From the NCBI GenBank assembly GCA_025358945.1, contig JANYHS010000211.1, positions 1 through 34,522 on the forward strand: 34,522 nucleotides of DNA, in the 5' to 3' direction. The notes under the pieces are model-generated. The model saw only the letters and a program-made list of their open reading frames with translations, did not search any database and was not told the DNA's origin. Source of the stretch: Acidobacteriota bacterium. Lineage in GTDB: Bacteria; Acidobacteriota; Vicinamibacteria; Vicinamibacterales; CAVVIG01. Shown piece after piece: positions 26,810 to 34,522 of this stretch. A program made the position numbers and the translations under genes. Every line of letters starts with the position of its first letter. The stretch's first letter is position 1.

Positions 26810-29082
26810 CTGAGCCCCCAGCGGCGGCGCAGGATCCACTCCGTTGACAGAAGCACGATGACGAGTGCGAAGGCCCAGGGCTCGTGCCAGAGGTCGCGGC
26901 GTTCGGGCGTCGCGTTCTGCGGCACGGTCGCCTGAAGCCACGGTACGATGCGCGACGCGTCGGCCGCGCGCACGTAGCGGCCGCCGGAATTCCGCGCGAT
27001 GCGCCGCAGAAAGCCTTCGTTCAACCTGGGATCCGCAAACTCGCGATCGGCGCCGCCGACGTACATCCACGTGTCCGCCGTGCCGAGCGTTGTCGATCCG
27101 CGTCGCGCCTCCGCGTGAACGCGGTAGAGGCCGGGCTGTTCCGGTCCGAGCGCTGCTGTGTAGCGGCCGCCCGCGGCGTCCGCGTGACGCAGCGCGATGG
27201 GCTGCGTGGCTCCGCCTGGCAGCGTGAGCGTCGCCTCGAAGGTCGCGTCGGCGACCGGTGCGAACGCCGCATCGCGCGCGTCGACGTCCACGGAGATCGC
27301 GTCGCCTGGCTCAGGCGCGTCCGGCAATGTGATCGCGACCGGATCCGGAGTGGCCGACGATAGCCAGCGCGCCGACTGACGCCAGAAGAATTCGTAGGAG
27401 CGATCCGTCGACGCCACCAGCATCTTCCAGCGCCACGACGCTTCGCCGGCAAACACCATCGACCGGCCCCGGCCGTAGCGCTGGACGGCGACCACCGGAA
27501 ACACGCCGCCACCGGGCGCTGTCGTGAGTGCGAGGACCGTCGCGCCGGGCCGCGGACCGCCAAGCGCCGCGCTCGCTGCAAGCGCCGGCAACGCCGACCA
27601 CAGCTTGCGCGTCTCGTCCGGTGATGCGCCGAGCCGCATGATCGGATGCGTCTCGCCTTCCGGCGTCAGCCGCATGCGGTTGTGCGCGAGTAGATCGCCG
27701 CTGCCAGACGAGGCGCGCACGAGCCCGCCCCGGCGATCGTTCAACTCCACCGGCAGCGCCTCCTCGAGCGGCGTCCCCGACAGACCGCGTTGCGCGAACG
27801 ATCGACCGCCCAACACCAGCAGTCCGCCACCGCGCTCGGCGACGAAGTCGGCCGCCAGCTTCAGTTGCGCGCGAGAGAAGAATTCGGCCTCGACGTTGGC
27901 GATCACCAACCCGTCGTAGGCGTAGAGTTGCTCGCGCGTGGACGGAAAGCCGCCGGTCAATCCAGCGCCTCTGGCTGCGCCCGCCTGAACGATGAACGTG
28001 TCCTGACCGTCGCCGCTCTTGCCCTTGCGCGTGACCGAATCGATGTCGAGCCCGGGATCGCCGGCCAGCGCGCGCGCCATGAAACTGTGTTCGAATCCCG
28101 GCGCGCCTTCGACGAGCAGCACGCGCCGTTTTCGTCCCGCCGGGCTCACGAGCACACTGCGGCTGTTGTTCTCGTCCACGTCCTCCGCCGGGTCGCGGGG
28201 GATCTCGGCGGTGTAGACCGTCGCGTTCAGTGGATCCGGCGACACGGTGAACACCTGTTCGATCGGTGATCCATCGGCCTGAGGCACGAGACGCCGCGTG
28301 TCGAGAAGCTGACCGTTCGCCAGGACGCGCAACGCAAACGGCGCCCGCCCGAACCCGCTGCTGACCGCCGTCACGTGGAGATCGACGGTGGCGTGATCGA
28401 GCCGCGGATCGCCGGCGGTGATGCCGAGCACTTCGCGATCGCGCGGGCCGTCCGGCGAGCCGATGCCGACAGTAAACACGGGCGCCCCGCCCGCCTCCCC
28501 ACCAGACCCACCAGACCCACCCGACCCACTTGACCCACTTGACCCACTTGACCCACTCGACCTGCCAGCGCCCGTATCTCCTCCGTCGCTCAGCACGACG
28601 ATGCCGGCGACGGGCTGGCCGCGGTAGCGCTCGCGAACGGCGGCGATCGCGCCGGCGAGATCGGTGCGCCGCGCATCAGCGGTCAGTGCGTCAACGTTGA
28701 CAGGCGCGAGACGGTCGCCGACGCCGTAGATCTGCGTGGTGAAATGCGTCGTCAGCGGGAGGCCGAGTTCGTTGTGCAGCAGGCCGCTCGCACGCGCGAG
28801 GCGCGTCTGCCCGTCCGCATCATTGATTCGCATGCTGCGCGACACGTCGACGAGCACCGGCACGATCGCATCGCGCGAACCGGCAGGCGGCAGGACGGCG
28901 ATGGGACGGAAGACGAAGAGGACGAGCGCCAGCAGCGCCGCCACGCGCAAGCCGGCCAGCACGCCGCGCTGCGCGCGCGTGAGCGGAGACAGCGGGCGCC
29001 GGTACTCGACATACACGACCGCGCCGATCACCGCCGCGAGAATGACCGCCAGCCACCACGGCAGCGGATACGCAAAATGCAT
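26806..29082 (-). CDS. vWA-domain membrane protein (BatA/glutamine-amidotransferase-like type)
   Basis: Two N-terminal TM helices; MIDAS VPVLVDVSRSM; GIVVLSDGGDTG; later GLVIANVEAEFFSRAQLKLAADFVAERGGGLLVLGG. Confidence 0.82.
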   Translation of the reverse strand: MHFAYPLPWWLAVILAAVIGAVVYVEYRRPLSPLTRAQRGVLAGLRVAALLALVLFVFRPIAVLPPAGSRDAIVPVLVDVSRSMRINDADGQTRLARASGLLHNELGLPLTTHFTTQIYGVGDRLAPVNVDALTADARRTDLAGAIAAVRERYRGQPVAGIVVLSDGGDTGAGRSSGSSGSSGSSGSGGSGGSGGEAGGAPVFTVGIGSPDGPRDREVLGITAGDPRLDHATVDLHVTAVSSGFGRAPFALRVLANGQLLDTRRLVPQADGSPIEQVFTVSPDPLNATVYTAEIPRDPAEDVDENNSRSVLVSPAGRKRRVLLVEGAPGFEHSFMARALAGDPGLDIDSVTRKGKSGDGQDTFIVQAGAARGAGLTGGFPSTREQLYAYDGLVIANVEAEFFSRAQLKLAADFVAERGGGLLVLGGRSFAQRGLSGTPLEEALPVELNDRRGGLVRASSGSGDLLAHNRMRLTPEGETHPIMRLGASPDETRKLWSALPALAASAALGGPRPGATVLALTTAPGGGVFPVVAVQRYGRGRSMVFAGEASWRWKMLVASTDRSYEFFWRQSARWLSSATPDPVAITLPDAPEPGDAISVDVDARDAAFAPVADATFEATLTLPGGATQPIALRHADAAGGRYTAALGPEQPGLYRVHAEARRGSTTLGTADTWMYVGGADREFADPRLNEGFLRRIARNSGGRYVRAADASRIVPWLQATVPQNATPERRDLWHEPWAFALVIVLLSTEWILRRRWGLR
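28501..28563. repeat. Nonamer tandem repeat (accagaccc/acttgaccc), 7 units, coding
   Basis: Seven consecutive 9-nt units within the vWA gene, encoding a Ser/Gly tract. Confidence 0.85.
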
Positions 29083-32000
29083 CTATGATTTCTTCTTGCC
29101 CGCGATCGCCTTGAAGTAGTCGTCGACTTGTTGCTGATACCCGGCCGGCGCTTTGTCGTCGGCGCCGGCGGCGAGCCGATCGTGCGCCTGCTTCGCCTGC
29201 AGTTTTTTCGACAGCGAGGCCTCGACGTTCTCCAGTACCTGTGTCGCCTGACGCCGCATCTCTTCCCACTTCGCGAAGTCCTGTTTGAACGCTTCTGTGC
29301 CCGGTGCGGACAGGCCGCTGCTGCTGGGCGTCTCGAAGGTGAACCCGCCACCGCCGCCGCGTGCAAAGGCCGGATCGTCGCGGCGCATCTGATCGGCGAG
29401 CTCCTTGGTCTGCTGCAGCTGACGCTGATACTGCTCGCGCAGCTTCTCGAGATCGGTGCCCGTGCCGCCGCCGCCGGATCGTCCTTCACCGGCTCGACCC
29501 AAATCGCCGGGCGTCTTCGACGCGCTCGACCCGCGCTCCGACCCACCCGACCTATCCGACCCACCCGACCCACCAGACCTACCTGACCCACCCGACCTAT
29601 CCGCCCCACCTGCCCGTCCTGCCTGTCCGTTCGCCAACTGTCCGAGCGCGCGGCTGGTCTCGTTCAATTGCTCGCGCAGTTCCTGCGCGCGCGCGCGTTG
29701 CGCGGAGAGCTTCTGCGAGTCGCCGTCCTGACCGCCGGTCGCCGCCGACAGTTTGTCCGCCGCCTTCTCGAACGCGCGAGCCAGTTCCTGCTGCGAGCCG
29801 GTCTGGGCCCGCGGATCGGTGGTCGATCGCGCGGCCGTGTTGCCGCGGCCGCCTTTCGGATCCTCGGTGGCGGCGCGCATCGCGTCCGCCGCCTGCTGCA
29901 TGCGTTCCGGCAACCGCTGACGCTCGAGATCTTTCGCGACGTCACCGGCAGCGGCCTGTGTCTGCTGCTTCAATGACTCCTGCAGCTTGCGCGCGCGCTC
30001 GGCGAGCCGCTCCTGTTCGCCGGCCAGTCGGCGCACTTCGTCTTTGCCGGCATCTCCCTGTGCGGTCTTGGCGAGCCTGGAGGCGATCTGCTTCTGGGCG
30101 TCGGCCAGCTGACGCGCCTCGAGTTGCATCTCGCCCAGCGCGCGGCGGCGCTCGTCGGGGCGCGACGCCTCGAGCTGCTGTTGCAGCTCTCTCAACTTCT
30201 CGAGCGCGCGATTGCCACGCGCACTCGCCTGACCCGGATCCTGCCGGCGCAGCTCGCTCGCCGCGTTGCGCATCTCCTCGGACACATCGCGCATGCGCTT
30301 GCCATTGTCACCGCCGCTCGGTCCTGCCTGACCTACCTGACCCACCTGACCCACCTGACCGACCTGACCCTTTTGGTCCTTCTTTCCGTCCCGCCCTGTC
30401 TTTCCGTCCTGCCCGGTCTTCTGCGCCATCTTCTGCGCGAGATCCTCGGCCTTCTGCCGGAGCTCGGATTGCTCGCGCGTCAGCTTCTCGAGCTCGCGCT
30501 TCAGCTCCTCTTCGCTCATCTGCGCGCGCTGACGCGCCAGTTCCTGCTGCTTTTTCAACAGTTCGTCCTGACGCCGCGCAAGTTCCTTGATGGTGTCGAG
30601 CGCGCTCTGATCGCTTTCGCTGCGTGACTCGGTGCTCGATTTCGTCTCGTAGTTGGTCTGCTGCGCCTTCTGCAGTTCCTTGTCGAACAGCGACGAGACG
30701 TCGTAGTTGCTGCGGTTGCTGCCGGCGCCGCTGCCGGCTTGCTGACGCTGCACTTCGTGGCGTTTCACGTCGGCTTGCGCTTTCAACAGCCGGTTGAGCG
30801 CATCCATCTCGCGCGGCAGCGCCTCCGCGATCTTCAGACCGTCGAGCGCGGTCACCGCGTCCGCCATCGCCGTGGCTGCCGCCGTCATCTGATCCTCTTC
30901 CGGCAGCGTCTGACCCGCTTTGAGTTCGGGCGGCTGCGGCGGTGGCGGAGGCAGCGGCGGGCCGCCGCGGCCGCGCTGTGGCTGCGCGCGCCGCTTCGGA
31001 TCGCGCATCGTGCCTTCGCGGAGCGAACTCGACAGCTGCTCGACGCGCGTCTTCAGCTCCGCTTCCGCGCGAGACACAGACTTCACGTCCTGCTCGGACT
31101 TCGCGCCCTTCGCCGCGCGCGCGCGCCGATCAAGTTTCCAGGTGGCGACGACGACTTCCTTTTGCGCGGTGACGAGGTCGTCGATGCCCTGGCCGCCGCC
31201 CGGCATGTTGCCCTGACTCTGCGTCAGGGTGAATTCCTGCTCGTACGGCTTCACTTCCAGAAAGAAGATGTCGCTGCGCGCTTCGTTCGGCCGCGTGCCG
31301 CGCGTGAGGTCACGCGCCCGCGCGTAGTAGGCGACGACGTCGCCCGGCTGAACGTCCAGATCTTCCAGGAACAGCGTGTGGCGTCCGGTGACGTTCACAC
31401 TGGCGCGCGCGATGCTGAACGGAACGACCTTCTCGTCCCCGCCCCGCACCGAGTACACCAGGTCGAGACGATCGACGCCGTAGTCGTCCTCCGCCTGCGC
31501 CTCGATGTCCACTTCCTCGAGCCGGGTGACCGATCGATCGGTCGCCGGCTTCAGCAACCGCACATCCGGCGGGCGATCCTCGAGCGGGCGGATGAAGTAT
31601 TCCGTATCGCCCGGGTTGCCGACGCCGTCGCGGTCGGCCAGCGCCACGCGATACGAGTTGTCGTCGGTCACGGTCAGCGACGCGGTCCACTCGTTGGCGT
31701 TGCTGGTGGTCAGCGTGATCGCCTTGCCGTCGCCAAGCGTCATCTGTCCGTTGGCGGCAGGGCGATCCGTGAACACCTGCACCTGAACGCTGGTGCCGGC
31801 CGGCGCGTAGATATCGCCGCCGTCGGTCTCGGTGCGCGGCGCAAGTCGAAGACCGGGAGGATAGGTGTAGTGCACGTCGATGCGCGTGACGCGCGGCGGA
31901 ATCGCCACCGCGACGTCGTAGGACCGCGATGTCACCGGACCGGCGACGACGCGATACCTGAACGGCGCGTTGACCGCGGGCATCGCCAGACGGAACGACC

Positions 32001-32724
32001 CGGACGCATCGCCGGTCATCTCGACGCCGCGCCAGCGATCGCCGTCAGCGATCTGCACCTGCGCGATGATCGGCGCGCGGTTGCCGGCCAGGCGCGCCTC
32101 GATCGTCAGCGGCGATCCGACTTTGACTCGCGTGTTCCCCGGCGTCACGTTCAGGCCTACGCGTTCCGGAAACAGTGTCAGCGCGGCGGCGTCCACGGCT
32201 TGCCGCGCGGGACCGAGCGCAGCGAACAGCACGACGCCGAGCGCCAGTGCGGCGGCGGTCGCCTGCATGCCGGCGCGGCGCAGCGCAGCGCTCGACACAA
32301 TCGTGTCGATGTCGACCGCCGACAAGCGGCGCGACGCGTCGGCGATCATCGCGGCAGCGAGCCCGGGCGCGTTCTTCGATTCGGCGACGTCCACCGCGGT
32401 CACCAGGCGATCGTCGAGCGCCGGCACGCGCTCCTCGATAAACCGCGCCACCTGGCGATCAGCCGGCCGGTGGCGCAGCGGGGCCAGGGACCAGCCGAGT
32501 GCGCCAAGGGCGACGGCCGCCGCCGTCGCCGCCAGCAGCATCAGCGCGATCGGGGCCCCGTCGGTCCAGCGCGCCGCGATGGTCGCGGTGCCGACGACAA
32601 GCGCGACGACAATCGCGCCGCGCACGGCAGCCTGAAAAGCGACGAGCGCGAGCCACCGCGTCCGCACCCGAGCCAGGAGAACGCGTATCGGTTCTGAGTT
32701 TTCAGTTCTCAGTTCTAAGTTCAT
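29083..32724 (-). CDS. DUF4175-like large membrane/coiled-coil protein
   Basis: About 1213 aa from MNLELRTENSEPIRVLLARVRTRW; N-terminal TM helices, Ig-like region, long Glu/Arg/Gln-rich coiled coil. Start 32724 chosen for ATGA overlap with the upstream gene. Confidence 0.75.
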   Translation of the reverse strand: MNLELRTENSEPIRVLLARVRTRWLALVAFQAAVRGAIVVALVVGTATIAARWTDGAPIALMLLAATAAAVALGALGWSLAPLRHRPADRQVARFIEERVPALDDRLVTAVDVAESKNAPGLAAAMIADASRRLSAVDIDTIVSSAALRRAGMQATAAALALGVVLFAALGPARQAVDAAALTLFPERVGLNVTPGNTRVKVGSPLTIEARLAGNRAPIIAQVQIADGDRWRGVEMTGDASGSFRLAMPAVNAPFRYRVVAGPVTSRSYDVAVAIPPRVTRIDVHYTYPPGLRLAPRTETDGGDIYAPAGTSVQVQVFTDRPAANGQMTLGDGKAITLTTSNANEWTASLTVTDDNSYRVALADRDGVGNPGDTEYFIRPLEDRPPDVRLLKPATDRSVTRLEEVDIEAQAEDDYGVDRLDLVYSVRGGDEKVVPFSIARASVNVTGRHTLFLEDLDVQPGDVVAYYARARDLTRGTRPNEARSDIFFLEVKPYEQEFTLTQSQGNMPGGGQGIDDLVTAQKEVVVATWKLDRRARAAKGAKSEQDVKSVSRAEAELKTRVEQLSSSLREGTMRDPKRRAQPQRGRGGPPLPPPPPQPPELKAGQTLPEEDQMTAAATAMADAVTALDGLKIAEALPREMDALNRLLKAQADVKRHEVQRQQAGSGAGSNRSNYDVSSLFDKELQKAQQTNYETKSSTESRSESDQSALDTIKELARRQDELLKKQQELARQRAQMSEEELKRELEKLTREQSELRQKAEDLAQKMAQKTGQDGKTGRDGKKDQKGQVGQVGQVGQVGQAGPSGGDNGKRMRDVSEEMRNAASELRRQDPGQASARGNRALEKLRELQQQLEASRPDERRRALGEMQLEARQLADAQKQIASRLAKTAQGDAGKDEVRRLAGEQERLAERARKLQESLKQQTQAAAGDVAKDLERQRLPERMQQAADAMRAATEDPKGGRGNTAARSTTDPRAQTGSQQELARAFEKAADKLSAATGGQDGDSQKLSAQRARAQELREQLNETSRALGQLANGQAGRAGGADRSGGSGRSGGSGGSDRSGGSERGSSASKTPGDLGRAGEGRSGGGGTGTDLEKLREQYQRQLQQTKELADQMRRDDPAFARGGGGGFTFETPSSSGLSAPGTEAFKQDFAKWEEMRRQATQVLENVEASLSKKLQAKQAHDRLAAGADDKAPAGYQQQVDDYFKAIAGKKKS
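29537..29626. repeat. Degenerate nonamer tandem repeat, about 10 units, coding
   Basis: tccgaccca cccgaccta tccgaccca cccgaccca ccagaccta cctgaccca cccgaccta ...; encodes GGADRSGGSGRSGGSGGSDRSGGSE. Confidence 0.8.
30327..30371. repeat. Nonamer tandem repeat (cctgaccca), 5 units, coding
   Basis: cctgaccta cctgaccca cctgaccca cctgaccga cctgaccct; encodes GQVGQVGQVGQVGQA. Confidence 0.85.
32690..32724. repeat. AGTTCTN heptamer array at a gene start
   Basis: Plus strand ggttctg agttttc agttctc agttcta agttcat; minus strand ATGA ACTTAGA ACTGAGA ACTGAAA ACTCAGA ACC. Confidence 0.85.
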
Positions 32725-34522
32725 GCGGTTCTTGCCGCCAGGATGCCTTCGGCCGCGAGCAGCAATGCCATCGCCGCAAGCGCGTATTGCCACAAATGTT
32801 GCGCGTCTTCCTGCTGACGCGCTTCCCCGCGCGATTCGGGTCCGGCCACGTCCTTCAAGCGCGTCACGGCCGATTGAAACTCTTCGACCGACATCCGCGC
32901 AGGATCCGTTTCGCGCGGATCGACGTTGACCGCGATCCGACGCGCCACGCCTCCCACACCAGGAGCCGCGGTCATCGACGCAATCCCGGGCACTGGCTTC
33001 ACCCCCGCCGGCGCGTCGCCAATCAGGTAGTCCACCGCATGCGCTCGCGCACTGGCCAGATACCGCACGGCCTCGTGGACGAACGGCACGAACGTCGCGT
33101 GCAGCGGAAAATCGTTCCAGCGATTGTTCAAGTCGGAGGCGATGACGATCGCTCGGCCCTCCCCGGCCGGACACTCGATGAGCGCCGTGTCGCCGGTCGT
33201 GAACCGCGCCAGCGTCTGGCACGCGTCCCCGCCGATGCGTGCAGCGCGCTGAAACGTCACCAGCCCAAGACTCGCCGGGTTGGCTGCAAACGGCTGAAAC
33301 ACAGGGTGGCGGCCATCCGCAGGCGCAAGCACACGCGGCGCAGGTCTCGCGCCTTCGATCGTGGCAATCTTCAGCGTCGATCCGGCGCCGAGCACATCAC
33401 CGGCCACGTCGCCATCCACCTCAGGCCCGGCCGCGATCAACACGCCGCCTCCTCCCTGCGCGTACGCCGCGAGAAGTTCTCGCCCGTGCCGCTCGAGGCC
33501 GCGCGTCGACAACAGCAAGACTGCCGCGTGCGGGCGCAGTCGATCCGCGGACCATCCCGCCAACTGAGACGCGCCCGCGCTCGCGACCACAAAGGCGCCG
33601 TCCGCAGACGTGCCTGCCGCCAACGCATGCCGCACGTAAAACGCATCGCGATCGAGTTCGCCTGACCCGGTGATGATCAACACCGACGGTTTCCCCGTGC
33701 CGCCAAGGACGGCGTAGCGCGCGTTGTCAGCCTGGATGCCGCCGGGGTCGTCAACCGTCACCGCCGCCGACAGACCGCGTGGTGCGCCGGCAAACGTCGC
33801 ATCCGCTGACTGGTTCGCTCCGAGCGACACCATTGCGTCACCGGCGGGGCGATTGTCGATCGTCAGGTGCACGCGCGCCTCGCGCGCGCGGTCGCCGCCG
33901 TTGTGAATCGTGGCGACGATACGATCGGCAAGTGGACGGACGGCGGTCACCGCAAGATTCGCCGGCAGCGCCCCGACATCCGCCACTCGAATCGTCGTCC
34001 CCTCCGGCACGGACGCGCGGTCGCCGGCGTCCCATCCGTTTTCCTGCAGGTCGGTGACGACCACCATCGTGCCGTGGCCGCCGGCAAGATGCTGCGATGC
34101 GGCGGACAGCGCTGCGCGGTAGCGGGTGGCGCCGAATCCGACCGATGCCTGCTCGATCGCATCGAGAGCCAGCGTGCGATCCGATCCAGGTCTCGTCACG
34201 ATCTCTGCTTCGTCAGCGAACGTCACCACGCCAACCAGATCGCCGGCCGGCGCCTTCGCGATCGCGTCCTTCGCCAACTGCTTCGCCCGCTCGAATCGTC
34301 CCGGTGCCGCGAGGCTGTACGACGTGTCGAGCGCGACGACGGTGACGCCGGTGGACGCGACCGCTGCGCCGGTCGCCAGGAACGGACGCGCGAACGCCAG
34401 CGCCAGCAGCGTCAGCGCCGCTACCCGCAACGCCAGCAACAGCAGTTCGCGCAGGTGCCGCCAGTCGGTGTATTCCACGGGCGCCGTCTTGATCAACTTC
34501 ACCGGCGCGAATTTCACGCGCG
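32721..34522 (-). CDS. BatA/vWA-domain membrane protein (5' end beyond window)
   Basis: RELLLLALRVAALTLLALAFARPFLA; MIDAS VVALDTSYSLA; reading frame open to window edge (…RVKFAPVKLIKTAPVEYTDWRHL). Confidence 0.82.
   Translation of the reverse strand, partial: RVKFAPVKLIKTAPVEYTDWRHLRELLLLALRVAALTLLALAFARPFLATGAAVASTGVTVVALDTSYSLAAPGRFERAKQLAKDAIAKAPAGDLVGVVTFADEAEIVTRPGSDRTLALDAIEQASVGFGATRYRAALSAASQHLAGGHGTMVVVTDLQENGWDAGDRASVPEGTTIRVADVGALPANLAVTAVRPLADRIVATIHNGGDRAREARVHLTIDNRPAGDAMVSLGANQSADATFAGAPRGLSAAVTVDDPGGIQADNARYAVLGGTGKPSVLIITGSGELDRDAFYVRHALAAGTSADGAFVVASAGASQLAGWSADRLRPHAAVLLLSTRGLERHGRELLAAYAQGGGGVLIAAGPEVDGDVAGDVLGAGSTLKIATIEGARPAPRVLAPADGRHPVFQPFAANPASLGLVTFQRAARIGGDACQTLARFTTGDTALIECPAGEGRAIVIASDLNNRWNDFPLHATFVPFVHEAVRYLASARAHAVDYLIGDAPAGVKPVPGIASMTAAPGVGGVARRIAVNVDPRETDPARMSVEEFQSAVTRLKDVAGPESRGEARQQEDAQHLWQYALAAMALLLAAEGILAARTA

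Noticed and set aside
28501-30371. Possible CRISPR arrays at the repeat tracts
   Set aside because: Units are 9 nt, directly abutting without spacers, and lie inside open coding frames.
30739-32697. 652-aa plus-strand ORF
   Set aside because: Antisense to the DUF4175-like gene; shadow ORF.
1-34522. tRNA, rRNA, transposase or prophage genes
   Set aside because: None recognised by reading; a tRNAscan/Infernal/ISfinder run would be needed to exclude them formally.

Overview
The window looks like a 34.5-kb piece of a high-GC bacterial chromosome, possibly Acidobacteriota/Vicinamibacteria-like (inference only). It is mostly chromosomal housekeeping. Recognisable blocks are: (i) a phosphate/polyphosphate neighbourhood with a PhoB-type response regulator, DUF6526-like protein, SixA-like phosphatase, CHAD protein, Ppx/GppA-HD protein, two tandem thymidylate-kinase-like proteins, PstB and PhoU; (ii) YacG, citrate synthase and an M28 peptidase; (iii) a LeuA/homocitrate-synthase-like enzyme with two small ORFs; (iv) a CzcCBA-type heavy-metal RND operon with a small Cys/His-containing ORF upstream; (v) a beta-barrel protein and an S8 protease; (vi) leuC-leuD, a LysR regulator, leuA and a rhomboid protease; (vii) a four-gene BatA/vWA, DUF4175-like, vWA and caspase-like operon running off the right edge. 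No rRNA, tRNA, CRISPR array or transposase was recognised. The most unusual signals are: short-period tandem repeats (heptamers) placed exactly at gene junctions, three times starting on an ATGA stop/start overlap; a nonamer repeat inserted in coding sequence in two different reading frames; a ~240-bp octamer-bounded multi-hairpin element beside a frameshifted AbrB-type remnant; a tandem kinase pair in the phosphate island whose second member has Walker-A Lys replaced by Arg; and a caspase-like protein lacking the expected Cys. All calls come from reading the sequence; no database search was run.
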